Origin: Streptomyces sp. LBL
GTDB taxonomy: Bacteria; Actinomycetota; Actinomycetes; Streptomycetales; Streptomycetaceae
DNA length: 64,000 nucleotides
NCBI RefSeq assembly: GCF_029893585.1
Contig: NZ_JARXYX010000011.1
Span: forward strand, 62,001 to 126,000
Direction of reading: 5' to 3'
A program made the translations under genes and the position numbers. How positions within the stretch are numbered: position 1 is the stretch's first letter; every line of letters starts with the position of its first letter. The notes under the pieces were generated by a model. That model searched no databases. It was not told the origin of the DNA and worked only from the letters and a program-made list of their open reading frames with translations. Positions 27,159 through 35,643 of the stretch are shown in pieces.

Positions 27159-28663
27159 TGTCCTCGTCCGTCCCCCGGCTGGTCGTCGCCGCGCCTTCCT
27201 CGGGCAGCGGCAAGACCACCGTCGCCACGGGGCTGATGGCCGCGTTCGCCGCGCGGGGGCTCGCCGTGTCCCCGCACAAGGTCGGGCCGGACTACATCGA
27301 CCCCGGGTATCACGCCCTCGCGACCGGGCGGGTGGGGCGGAACCTCGACGCGTACCTGTGCGGGCCGGAGCTGATGGCTCCGCTGTTCCTGCACTCAGCG
27401 CGCGGTGCTGACATCGCCGTCGTCGAGGGTGTGATGGGGCTGTACGACGGGGCCGCGGGGGAGGGTGAACTGGCGTCCACCGCGCAGGTGGCGAAGGTGT
27501 TGCGGGCGCCGGTGGTGCTGGTCGTGGACGCCTCGTCGCAGTCGCGGTCGGTGGCCGCGCTGGTGCACGGGTTCGCTTCGTGGGATCCGCAGGTGCGGAT
27601 CGGGGGCGTGATCCTGAACAAGGTGGCGTCGGACCGGCACGAGGAGTTGTTGCGGGAGGCGTTGGAGTCGGCCGGGGTGCCGGTGCTGGGGGTGTTGCGG
27701 CGGGTGGCTCAGGTGTCCACGCCGTCGCGGCATCTGGGACTGGTGCCGGTCGCCGAGCGGCGGGCTTCGGCGGTGGAGGCCGTCGCCGCCATGGCGGAGC
27801 AGGTCTCCGCCGGGTGTGATCTTGAGGCGTTGACGGTGCTCGCGCGGAGTGCGGGGGCGGTGTCGGGTGCGGCGTGGGACGCGGCTGAGGCGCTGGGTTC
27901 TTCGCCCCCGCCGCCCCTTCCCTCCCCTTCCCCGGGGGCTGCCGCCCCCGGACCCCCGCTGTCGGTCCTGGACCGGCCTCGTCCGCAAACTCCCCCACTC
28001 TCGGCTTCGCTCGAGCGGGGGGACCCCCAGGACGGGCTGAGTGCAGCCGGCCCCGGCTCAAAGGTGACAGTCGCCGTCGCCGGGGGGCCCGCTTTCACCT
28101 TCTCCTACGCCGAGCACACGGAACTTCTCACCGCGGCCGGTGCCGAAGTTGTCCCCTTCGATCCGCTCCGCGACGAGCAACTGCCCGAGGGAACAAGCGG
28201 GTTGGTCATCGGCGGCGGCTTCCCCGAGGTGTACGCCGCCGAGCTGTCCGCCAACGAGCCGCTGCGCAAGTCCATCGCACGCCTCGCGGAGAGCGGCGCT
28301 CCCGTCGCCGCCGAGTGTGCCGGGCTGCTCTATCTCTGCCGGGAGCTCGACGGGCAGCCCCTGTGCGGGGTGCTCGACGCCGTCGGGGGGATGAGCGAGC
28401 AGCTCACGCTCGGGTATCGGGACGCCGTGGCCGTGAGTGACAGTGTGCTGGCCGTCGCGGGGACCCGGATGCGGGGCCACGAGTTCCACCGGACCGTGGT
28501 GGAGCCCAAGGCAGGGGAGGTCGCCGCCTGGGGTGTGCGCACCCCTCGACGGCGGCTCGAAGGTTTCGTACAGCAGAGTGTGCACGCGAGTTATCTGCAC
28601 ACGCACTGGGCGTCCGAGCCCGGTGTCGCCCGTCGGTTCGTGGAGAGGTGCCGGACGTCATGA
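27158..28663 (+). CDS. cobB: Cobyrinic / hydrogenobyrinic acid a,c-diamide synthase CobB
   Basis: 501 residues. N-terminal ATPase: APSSGSGKTTVATGLMAAFA, then PHKVGPDYIDPGYHALATGR and EGVMGLYDG. C-terminal glutaminase-like domain: SGLVIGGGFPEVYAAELSAN, AECAGLLYLCREL with the Cys, and GHEFHRT. It amidates the a and c side chains using Gln and ATP. Between the domains lies a low-complexity stretch of about 50 residues encoded by a common genomic repeat (see 27,898-28,040), which explains its length over the family norm of ~450. Starts at GTG 27155 or 27152 are possible. Confidence 0.93.
   Translation: MSSSVPRLVVAAPSSGSGKTTVATGLMAAFAARGLAVSPHKVGPDYIDPGYHALATGRVGRNLDAYLCGPELMAPLFLHSARGADIAVVEGVMGLYDGAAGEGELASTAQVAKVLRAPVVLVVDASSQSRSVAALVHGFASWDPQVRIGGVILNKVASDRHEELLREALESAGVPVLGVLRRVAQVSTPSRHLGLVPVAERRASAVEAVAAMAEQVSAGCDLEALTVLARSAGAVSGAAWDAAEALGSSPPPPLPSPSPGAAAPGPPLSVLDRPRPQTPPLSASLERGDPQDGLSAAGPGSKVTVAVAGGPAFTFSYAEHTELLTAAGAEVVPFDPLRDEQLPEGTSGLVIGGGFPEVYAAELSANEPLRKSIARLAESGAPVAAECAGLLYLCRELDGQPLCGVLDAVGGMSEQLTLGYRDAVAVSDSVLAVAGTRMRGHEFHRTVVEPKAGEVAAWGVRTPRRRLEGFVQQSVHASYLHTHWASEPGVARRFVERCRTS
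27898..28040 (+). repeat. Streptomyces intergenic-type hairpin element inserted in cobB
   Basis: The DNA encoding the linker matches, from memory, a hairpin-rich element scattered between genes in many Streptomyces: TTCGCCCCCGCCGCCCC at one end, CCTCGTCCGCAAAC in the middle and GACGGGCTGA at the other. It contains hairpins CCGGGGGC/GCCCCCGG (27932-27951) and CGGTCC/GGACCG (27963-27975), and a nested TCCCCC...GGGGGA hairpin (about 27,990-28,023). The frame stays open through it, so the element is translated. Confidence 0.7.
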
Positions 28664-29412
28664 GCAGCAGCAGGTTGGTCGGGGTCGGGGTCGGGCCCGG
28701 AGATCCGGAGCTGGTGACCGTCAAGGGCGTCAACGCTCTGCGCGCCGCCGACGTGGTCGTCGTACCCGTCATGGCTGCGTCTGACGGAAAGGACGGGGGC
28801 GAGCGGGGCCGGGCCGAAGCGACCGTCCTGCACTACGTGCCCGAGGAGAAGGTCGTCCGGGTGGTGTTCGCGCTGAACGAGCGCAGCGACCGGGAGCGGC
28901 GGGAGGCCGCCTGGGACGCGGCCGGGGCGCGGGTCTCCGAGTTGCTGCGGCAGCACGGGTCCGTGGCCTTCGCGACCATCGGCGATCCGAACGTGTACTC
29001 CACCTTCACCTATCTCGCGCAGACCATCAGCGCGTCGGTGCCGGACGTGGTGGTCGAGACCGTGCCGGGGATCACCGCCATGCAGGACCTCGCGGCGCGC
29101 TCGGGGGCCGTTCTCACCGAGGGCACCGAGCCCTTGACCCTGGTGCCCGTGACCGCCGGGGCCGCCGTGCTCAAGGAGGCGCTGAACGGGCCCGGGACCG
29201 TCGTCGCCTACAAGTTCGGGCGGCAGGCCGGGGAGGTGGCCGAGGCGTTGCGGCAGACCGGGCGGATCGAGGACGCCGTATGGGGGTCGGCGCTGGGTCT
29301 GGAGTCCGAGTCCATCCGGCCGGCCGCCGACCTCGACGGCGCTCCCCTGCCGTATCTCTCCACGCTCATCGCGCCCGCGCGGCGGGACGGCGGCCGGGGC
29401 GGGAAACTGTGA
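28660..29412 (+). CDS. cobI: Precorrin-2 C20-methyltransferase CobI/CbiL
   Basis: 250-residue SAM-dependent tetrapyrrole methylase. VGVGVGPGDPELVTVKGVNA at the start is the family's first motif; FATIGDPNVYSTFTYLA and VPGITAMQDLAARSG are the second and third. It methylates precorrin-2 at C20 to give precorrin-3A. ATG 28660 overlaps the cobB stop. It is last in the first cob transcription block; a convergent ZIP gene follows. Confidence 0.93.
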   Translation: MSSSRLVGVGVGPGDPELVTVKGVNALRAADVVVVPVMAASDGKDGGERGRAEATVLHYVPEEKVVRVVFALNERSDRERREAAWDAAGARVSELLRQHGSVAFATIGDPNVYSTFTYLAQTISASVPDVVVETVPGITAMQDLAARSGAVLTEGTEPLTLVPVTAGAAVLKEALNGPGTVVAYKFGRQAGEVAEALRQTGRIEDAVWGSALGLESESIRPAADLDGAPLPYLSTLIAPARRDGGRGGKL

Positions 29413-29462
29413 GCACTTCAAGAACCAGCCCGGCAAGAACCAGCCCCTCAAGAACCGGAGTG

Positions 29463-30254
29463 TCAGCCGGACACCCCCACCACCAGCCAGATGAACGCCA
29501 CCCCCGCGATCGTGCACAGCAGGGTCGAGCGGGCGGGGTGTTCATGGTGGGCCTCGGGGAGGATCTCGGCGGCGGCGAGATAGAGGAGCGCGCCGCCGAA
29601 GAAGCCGAGATAGCCGCCGAGCACCCCTTCCGGGATCGTGAAGAAGAGCGTGGAGGCCGCGCCCACCACAGGGGCGGCCGCGTCCGCGAACAGCATGGCG
29701 AGGGCTCGGCGGCGGGCGTTCCCGTACAGGCTGGTGATCGTGTACGTGTTGAAGCCGTCCGCGAAGTCATGGGCGACGACGGCCAGCGCGACCGCCGCGC
29801 CCATGCCGCCGCCGGCCTGGAAGGCGGCGCCGATCGCCACCCCGTCCATGGCGCTGTGGCCGACCATCGCGGACGCCGCCGTCAGACCCACCTGGGGCGC
29901 CCGGCCGTCGCGGAGCCCCTGGGGCACGTCGGTGTCGAGCGGTCCGGCGCGCGTGGGCGGCGCCCGGTGAGCGGTGTCCTCCGCTCCGTGCGCGGCCTGG
30001 CGTACCGCGAGCAGGCGTTCCACCATATGGGCCAGGAGGAACCCGGCCACGAACAGCAGCAGGGCCGCCGGTACCCCGAAGACCTCGGTGCCGGCCGCCT
30101 CGAACGCCTCCGGCAGCAGGTCGAGGCCGACCACGCCGAGCATCAGGCCGCCGGCCAGGCCCAGGACGAGATGACGGCGGTCGGTCACGCGCAGTGCCGT
30201 CCAGCCGCCGGCCAGCGTCATCAGGAACGCGCCGAGCGCGACGAAGACCGCCAT
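29463..30254 (-). CDS. ZIP family divalent metal transporter
   Basis: 263 residues with about eight helices. The two ZIP metal-binding helices read MVGHSAMDGVAIGAAFQAG and VVAHDFADGFNTYTITSLYG, with His and Asp ligands; the loop before them is rich in His and Arg. The ATG at 30254 starts MAVFVALGAFLMTLAGGW, a good first helix; a GTG at 30275 is an alternative. ZIP carriers import zinc, iron or related ions. Placement inside the cobalamin block suggests, but does not show, a role in cobalt or zinc supply. It is oriented against the cob genes. Confidence 0.87.
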   Translation of the reverse strand: MAVFVALGAFLMTLAGGWTALRVTDRRHLVLGLAGGLMLGVVGLDLLPEAFEAAGTEVFGVPAALLLFVAGFLLAHMVERLLAVRQAAHGAEDTAHRAPPTRAGPLDTDVPQGLRDGRAPQVGLTAASAMVGHSAMDGVAIGAAFQAGGGMGAAVALAVVAHDFADGFNTYTITSLYGNARRRALAMLFADAAAPVVGAASTLFFTIPEGVLGGYLGFFGGALLYLAAAEILPEAHHEHPARSTLLCTIAGVAFIWLVVGVSG

Positions 30255-30337
30255 GTGCTCTTGGTATCCGATCACACCCGGCTCACGCACATCCGGCCCC
30301 CACAGCAGTGAACATCCGTACGAGAGGACCCGAACCC

Positions 30338-31156
30338 ATGGCAGATGCCCCCACCGGCAAGGTGACCTTCGTCGGTGCCGGCCCCGGCGCCGCCGACCTG
30401 CTGACGTTCCGCGCCGCGCGGGCCATCGCCGAGGCGGACGTCGTGATCTGGGCGGCGAGCCTGGTCCAGGCGGACGTCCTCGACCACGCGCGGGAGGGTG
30501 CCCAGATCCTCGACTCGGCGACCATGTCCCTGGAGGACGTGGTGTCCGTGTACGAGCGGGCCGCCGCCGAGGGCCTGCGGGTGGCCCGGATCCACTCCGG
30601 CGACCCCGCGCTGTGGGGCGGTACGCAGGAGCAGCTCGACCGGTGCGCCCGGATCGGCATCGAGACCGAGGTCGTCCCCGGCGTGTCGGCCTTCTCCGCC
30701 GTCGCCGCGATCGCGCAGCGCGAACTGACCATCCCCGAGGTCGCGCAGTCCGTGGTGCTCACCCGGCTCGGCGGCGGCAAGACGCCGATGCCGCCCGGGG
30801 AGGAGGTCCGGGAGTTCGCCAAGCACGGCACCACCATGGCCGTCTTCCTGTCCGCGGCCCGCAGCGGGCAGCTCGTGCGGGAGCTGCTGGAGGGCGGCTA
30901 TCCGACGACCACCCCGGTCGTCGTCGCCTACCAGGCGACCTGGCCGGAGGAGCTGGTCGTGCGGTGCACGATCGGCACGCTGGAGGAGACGGTCAAGGAG
31001 CACAAGCTCTGGAAGCACACCCTGTTCCTCGTCGGCCCGGCGCTCGACGCCGAGGGCACCCGCTCGCACCTCTACCACCCCGGTCACTTCCACGGCTACC
31101 GCAAGGCCGACCCGCAGGCCCGCAAGGCCCTGCGCGCGCGGGGTGCGAGCACGTGA
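30338..31156 (+). CDS. cobM: Precorrin-4 C11-methyltransferase CobM/CbiF
   Basis: 272 residues: VTFVGAGPGAADLLTFRAAR, then VARIHSGDPALWGGTQEQLD, VVPGVSAFSAVAAIAQRELT and LTRLGGGKTPMP are CobM/CbiF motifs. It methylates C11 of the macrocycle. First gene of the second cob block and divergent from the ZIP gene; the 83-base gap must hold its promoter. GTGA overlap with cobL follows. Confidence 0.95.
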   Translation: MADAPTGKVTFVGAGPGAADLLTFRAARAIAEADVVIWAASLVQADVLDHAREGAQILDSATMSLEDVVSVYERAAAEGLRVARIHSGDPALWGGTQEQLDRCARIGIETEVVPGVSAFSAVAAIAQRELTIPEVAQSVVLTRLGGGKTPMPPGEEVREFAKHGTTMAVFLSAARSGQLVRELLEGGYPTTTPVVVAYQATWPEELVVRCTIGTLEETVKEHKLWKHTLFLVGPALDAEGTRSHLYHPGHFHGYRKADPQARKALRARGAST

Positions 31157-32388
31157 TCACCGTGTTCGGCACCGGGACGGGAACAGCGCCGCCCAAGGAC
31201 GTCCTGGCGGAGGCGGAACTCGTCGTGGGCGGACGCCGGCACCTGGACGCCGTACGACTGCCCGCCGCGGCCGAGCGGATCGTGCTCGGGCCGCTGGCGC
31301 CGGCCCTCGACGCCATGGCCGAGTACGTCGCCAAGGACCGCCGGGTCGTGGTGCTCGCCTCGGGCGACCCCGGGTTCTTCGGGATCGTGCGGGTGCTGGC
31401 CGAGCGGTTCGGCGCCGACCGGCTCGACGTCCGGGCCGGGGTCTCGTCGGTCGCCGCCGCCTTCTCGCGGGTCGGGCTGCCGTGGGACGACGCGGTGGTG
31501 GTGAGCGCGCACGGGCGCAAGCTGCGGACGGCCGTCCACGTGTGCCGGGCCCGGCCGAAGGTCGCCGTGCTCACCGGCCCGGGAGCGGGTCCGGCGGAAC
31601 TGGGGGCCGCGCTGGTGTCCGACGCGCGGGTCCTGGTGGTCGCCTCGGCCCTGGGGTCCCCGGACGAGCGGGTGGAGCGGATGACTCCGGCCGAGGCCGC
31701 GGTCCGTGACTGGGGCTCGTCGGTGAACGTGGTGCTGTGCCTGGACGAGTCGCGCGCGCCGGGCGCCGTACGGACGGTCGCCGGGCCGCCCGCCGGGCCC
31801 GCCGGATGGGCCTTGGACGAGGCCGACTTCGCCCACCGCGACTCGATGATCACCAAGTTCGAGGTACGGGCGCTGGCCCTGGCCCGGCTCGGACCGCGCC
31901 TCGGCGATCTGGTCTGGGACATCGGCGCGGGCTCGGGTTCCGTGGCCGTGGAGTGCGCGCGGTTCGGCGCGGCCGTGACGGCGGTCGAGAAGAGCCTCGA
32001 CGGGGTCGGGCGGATCCGTGCGAACGCGGCCGCGCACGGCGTGGACGTACGGGTCGTGCACGGGGCGGCGCCGACCGTGCTGTCGGCGCTCGACGATCCC
32101 GACGCGGTGTTCGTCGGCGGCGGTGGGCTCGAACTACCCGCGATCGTCACGGCGTGCGCGCGGCGCGCCCGGCGGACCGTCGTCGTCGCGATGGCCGCGC
32201 TCGACCGGGTACCGGCCGTACGCGCGGCCCTCGCCGGCGCCGGGTTCGACTGCGACGGAGTGCTCCTGCAGTCGTCCCGGCTCGCGCCGCTGCCGGGTGA
32301 CGTGACCCGGCTCGCGGCGACCAACCCCGTTTTCCTGCTGTGGGGCGTACGGCCTGCGGCATCCGCTGACGAAGGAGATGCTCAGTGA
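31153..32388 (+). CDS. cobL: Bifunctional CbiE/CbiT methyltransferase-decarboxylase (CobL)
   Basis: 411 residues. The N-terminal CbiE-type methylase (about 1-200) carries VVLASGDPGFFGIVRVLAER and GVSSVAAAFSRVGLPWDDA. The C-terminal CbiT-like Rossmann domain (about 225-411) begins MITKFEVRALALARLGP and has WDIGAGSGSVAVECARFG and VFVGGGG. Together they methylate C5 and C15 and decarboxylate the acetate on C12. Starts with GTG overlapping the cobM stop; its last codons overlap the next GTG. Confidence 0.93.
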   Translation: MITVFGTGTGTAPPKDVLAEAELVVGGRRHLDAVRLPAAAERIVLGPLAPALDAMAEYVAKDRRVVVLASGDPGFFGIVRVLAERFGADRLDVRAGVSSVAAAFSRVGLPWDDAVVVSAHGRKLRTAVHVCRARPKVAVLTGPGAGPAELGAALVSDARVLVVASALGSPDERVERMTPAEAAVRDWGSSVNVVLCLDESRAPGAVRTVAGPPAGPAGWALDEADFAHRDSMITKFEVRALALARLGPRLGDLVWDIGAGSGSVAVECARFGAAVTAVEKSLDGVGRIRANAAAHGVDVRVVHGAAPTVLSALDDPDAVFVGGGGLELPAIVTACARRARRTVVVAMAALDRVPAVRAALAGAGFDCDGVLLQSSRLAPLPGDVTRLAATNPVFLLWGVRPAASADEGDAQ

Positions 32389-34100
32389 TCGGCCTCATTT
32401 CCGCCACCTCGGCGGGGGCGGCTGCGCGGGACCGGCTGGCCGCGGCGTGGCCGGAGCGGACGCGTGTGTACGAGGGTCCCGTGGGGGACGCCGTGCGGGC
32501 CGCGTTCGCTCAGTGCGAGCAGCTCGTGTGCTTCCTGGCGACGGGAGCGGTCGTGCGGCTGGTCGCGCCGCTGCTCGGCGACAAGGCGACCGACCCGGGT
32601 GTGGTGTGCGTCGACGAGGGCGGGCGGTTCGCCGTGTCGCTGGTGGGCGGGCACGGCGGCGGGGCCAACGAACTCGCCTGCGCGGTCGGGGAGTTGCTGG
32701 GGGCCGAGCCCGTGGTGACGACGGCGACGGACGCGGTGGGGCTGCCGGGGCTGGACACGCTCGGTTTCCCGGTGGAGGGAGACGTCGCCGGGGTGTCGCG
32801 GGCCCTGCTGGACGGCGACCCGGTCGCGTTGAAGGCCGAGGTGGGCTGGCCGCTGCCGCCTCTTCGGGTCACCGGTGAGGGGACGTACGCGATCCGGGTG
32901 ACCGATCGTGCCGTTGCGCCCGCGGATCATGAGGTACTCCTGCGGCCCCCCTCCCTCGTCGTCGGCGTGGGCGCCTCCCGGGGTGCCCCCGTCGACGAGG
33001 TGCTCGGGCTGGTCGAGGGCGCGTTGCGGGCGGCGGGGCTGTCCGTGCGCAGCGTCGCGGAGGTCGCCACCGTCGACGCGAAGGCCGGGGAGCCCGGGAT
33101 CGTCGGCGCGGCCCAGCGGCTCGGGGTGCCGCTGGTGACGTACCCCGCCGAGGAGTTGGCGCAGGTGGACGTGCCCAACCCGTCCGACGCGCCCCTCGCC
33201 GCCGTCGGCACCCCTTCCGTCGCGGAGGCCGCCGCGCTGGTGCGCGGGGGTGAACTCCTCGTCCCGAAGACGAAGTCGGCCGCGACCCCCGCGATGGCGA
33301 CCTGTGCCGTCGTACGGCGGCCCGCGCGCGGCCGGCTCGCGGTGGTGGGGCTCGGGCCGGGCGCCCGGGACCTGCTCACGCCCCGCGCGAAGGCGGAGTT
33401 GCAGCGGGCCTCCGTGCTCGTCGGCCTCGACCAGTACGTCGACCAGATCCGCGATCTGCTGCGGCCGGGCACCCAGGTCCTGGAGTCGGGTCTGGGGGCC
33501 GAGGAGGAGCGGGCCCGGACAGCGGTGGCACAAGCGCGGAAGGGGCGGGCGGTCGCGCTGATCGGCAGCGGGGACGCCGGCGTGTACGCCATGGCCTCCC
33601 CCGCGCTGGCCGAGGCGTCCGACGACATCGACGTGATCGGCGTACCGGGTGTCACCGCCGCCCTCGCGGCCGCGGCGATCCTCGGGGCCCCGCTGGGCCA
33701 CGACCATGTCTCGATCAGCCTGTCCGACCTGCACACCCCGTGGGAGGTCATCGAGCGGCGGGTGCGGGCGGCGGCCGAGGCGGACCTCGTCGTGACGTTC
33801 TACAACCCGCGCAGCCGGGGCCGGGACTGGCAGCTGCCGAAGGCGCTCGCGATCCTCGCCGAGCACCGGGAGCCGACGACGCCGGTCGGTGTCGTACGGA
33901 ACGCGTCGCGGCCGGACGAGTCCGGCCGGCTGACGACACTGGCCGCCCTGGACCCGGCGACGGTCGACATGATGACGGTCGTGACCGTGGGCAACACGGC
34001 GACCCGGCAGATCGCCGGGCGCATGGTGACCCCGCGCGGCTACCGCTGGCAGGCCGCACCCGTCAGCGGCTCCGCCGCGGGCCAGGAGGGCACCGAATGA
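32385..34100 (+). CDS. cobJ: CbiG-CobJ fusion (precorrin-5A hydrolase / C17-methyltransferase)
   Basis: 571 residues. Residues 1-300 are CbiG-like: CFLATGAVVRLVAPLLGDKA, SLVGGHGGGANELACAVGEL and the C-terminal VPNPSDAPLAAVGTPSVAEA-type segment. From about residue 313 a CobJ/CbiH methylase begins RGRLAVVGLGPGARDLLTPR and continues with LIGSGDAGVYAMASPALAE, GVPGVTAALAAAAILGAPLG and VTFYNPRSRGRDWQL. CbiG opens the acetaldehyde-releasing lactone of cobalt-precorrin-5A in the anaerobic route; CobJ contracts the ring. GTGA overlap upstream. Confidence 0.92.
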   Translation: MIGLISATSAGAAARDRLAAAWPERTRVYEGPVGDAVRAAFAQCEQLVCFLATGAVVRLVAPLLGDKATDPGVVCVDEGGRFAVSLVGGHGGGANELACAVGELLGAEPVVTTATDAVGLPGLDTLGFPVEGDVAGVSRALLDGDPVALKAEVGWPLPPLRVTGEGTYAIRVTDRAVAPADHEVLLRPPSLVVGVGASRGAPVDEVLGLVEGALRAAGLSVRSVAEVATVDAKAGEPGIVGAAQRLGVPLVTYPAEELAQVDVPNPSDAPLAAVGTPSVAEAAALVRGGELLVPKTKSAATPAMATCAVVRRPARGRLAVVGLGPGARDLLTPRAKAELQRASVLVGLDQYVDQIRDLLRPGTQVLESGLGAEEERARTAVAQARKGRAVALIGSGDAGVYAMASPALAEASDDIDVIGVPGVTAALAAAAILGAPLGHDHVSISLSDLHTPWEVIERRVRAAAEADLVVTFYNPRSRGRDWQLPKALAILAEHREPTTPVGVVRNASRPDESGRLTTLAALDPATVDMMTVVTVGNTATRQIAGRMVTPRGYRWQAAPVSGSAAGQEGTE

Positions 34101-34696
34101 ACCGGGTGGATCGTGTGGTTCATCCGATCGAGCAGGAGTCCTTCCGGCGGTTGCGCGCCCGGCTGGACACCTCGCACTTCCCGCCGTTGAGCCGGGCGGT
34201 CGTGGAGCGGGTCATCCACTCCGCGGCCGACCTGGAGTACGCGAGCGATCTCGTCCTGGACGAGGGCACGCTGGAGAAGGCGCACGCCGTCCTGCACGCC
34301 GGGGCGCCCGTGGTGGTGGATGTGGAGATGGTGGCCGCCGGGATCACCCGACGGGAGACCGTCTGCCGGCTCAGGGACGCCAAGTCCGGTCCGGGGCTGA
34401 CCCGTTCGGCCCACGCGATCCGGCTGGCGTACGAACAGGTCGGGCCCGGCGCCCTGTGGGTGATCGGCAACGCCCCCACCGCGCTGGAGGAGTTGCTGAC
34501 TCTGGACGCCTCCCCCGCGCTCGTCATCGGTCTGCCCGTCGGCTTCGTCGGCGCGGCCGAGTCCAAGGCCGCGTTGCGCGAGAGCGGGCTGCCCGCTGTC
34601 AGCAACGTGTCCGAGAAGGGCGGCTCGGCGGTTGCCGCCGCCGCGCTCAACGCCCTGCTGTACCACCCCCTTTCCCCCTCCGAGGAGCAATCGTGA
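34097..34696 (+). CDS. cobH: Precorrin-8X methylmutase CobH/CbiC
   Basis: 199 residues: HPIEQESFRRLRARLDTSHF, VVERVIHSAADLEYASDL, VVVDVEMVAAGITR, and IGNAPTALEEL with PVGFVGAAESKAAL near the end are conserved. CobH moves a methyl from C11 to C12, giving hydrogenobyrinic acid. Overlaps both neighbours by four bases (ATGA, GTGA). Confidence 0.95.
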   Translation: MNRVDRVVHPIEQESFRRLRARLDTSHFPPLSRAVVERVIHSAADLEYASDLVLDEGTLEKAHAVLHAGAPVVVDVEMVAAGITRRETVCRLRDAKSGPGLTRSAHAIRLAYEQVGPGALWVIGNAPTALEELLTLDASPALVIGLPVGFVGAAESKAALRESGLPAVSNVSEKGGSAVAAAALNALLYHPLSPSEEQS

Positions 34697-35643
34697 CCAC
34701 CCCGCCGCCCGCCCTGCTCATCGCCGGCCATGGCACCCGGGACGCTGCCGGGGCCGAGGCGTTCCGCGACTTCGTCCGGGAGCTGGGCGCCCGCCATCCC
34801 GAACTGCCCGTCGCGGGCGGCTTCATCGAGCTGTCCCCGCCGCCGCTGGGCGACGCGGTCACCGAGCTGGTGGAACAGGGGGTACGCCGGTTCGCCGCCG
34901 TCCCACTGATGCTGGTGTCCGCCGGACACGCCAAGGGCGACATCCCGGCCGCGCTGGCCCGTGAGAAGGAGCGGCACCCGGGGATCTCGTACAGCTACGG
35001 CCGTCCGCTGGGCCCGCACCCCGCGCTGCTGAGCGTGCTGGAGCGGCGGCTGGACGAGGCGCTGGGCGCGTCCGCGCGCAGGCCCCAGGACCGGGCCGAT
35101 GTGACCGTGCTGCTGGTCGGGCGCGGTTCCACGGATCCCGACGCCAACGCCGAGGTGCACAAGGCGGCCCGGCTGCTGTGGGAGGGGCGCGGGTACGCGG
35201 GCGTGGAGACGGCGTTCGTGTCGCTGGCGGCGCCGGACGTGCCGAGCGGCCTGGACCGCTGTGTGCGGCTCGGGGCGCGGCGGATCGTGGTGCTCCCCTA
35301 CTTCCTGTTCACCGGGATCCTGCCGGACCGGGTGCGCCAGCAGACGGAGGGCTGGGCGGCGGCGCACCCGGAGGTCGACGTGCGGTCGGCCGACGTCATC
35401 GGTCCGGAGCCGGAGCTGCTGGATCTGGTGATGGAGCGGTACGCGGAGGCCGTCCAGGGCGATGTGCGGATGAACTGCGACTCGTGCGTGTACCGGATCG
35501 CGCTGCCCGGGTTCGAGGAGAAGGTCGGCGTGCCGCAGCAGCCGCACTTCCACCCGGACGACGAGGACCACCACGACGGGCACCACGACGGGCACCACCA
35601 CGGGCACCACCACGGAGGACACGCCCACTCCCATGCGCACTGA
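34693..35643 (+). CDS. Sirohydrochlorin chelatase-like CbiX with His-rich tail
   Basis: 316 residues with two CbiX repeats: LLIAGHGTRDAAGAEAFRDF at the start with VPLMLVSAGHAKGDIPAAL, and LLVGRGSTDPDANAEVHKAA with VVLPYFLFTGILPDRV. The His in the first motifs is the metal-inserting residue. A short NCDSCVYR segment follows, then a tail with about 17 His among the last 30 residues (HHDGHHDGHHHGHHHGGHAH). CbiX inserts cobalt or iron early in the pathway. GTG 34693 overlaps the cobH stop. Confidence 0.9.
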   Translation: MTTPPPALLIAGHGTRDAAGAEAFRDFVRELGARHPELPVAGGFIELSPPPLGDAVTELVEQGVRRFAAVPLMLVSAGHAKGDIPAALAREKERHPGISYSYGRPLGPHPALLSVLERRLDEALGASARRPQDRADVTVLLVGRGSTDPDANAEVHKAARLLWEGRGYAGVETAFVSLAAPDVPSGLDRCVRLGARRIVVLPYFLFTGILPDRVRQQTEGWAAAHPEVDVRSADVIGPEPELLDLVMERYAEAVQGDVRMNCDSCVYRIALPGFEEKVGVPQQPHFHPDDEDHHDGHHDGHHHGHHHGGHAHSHAH

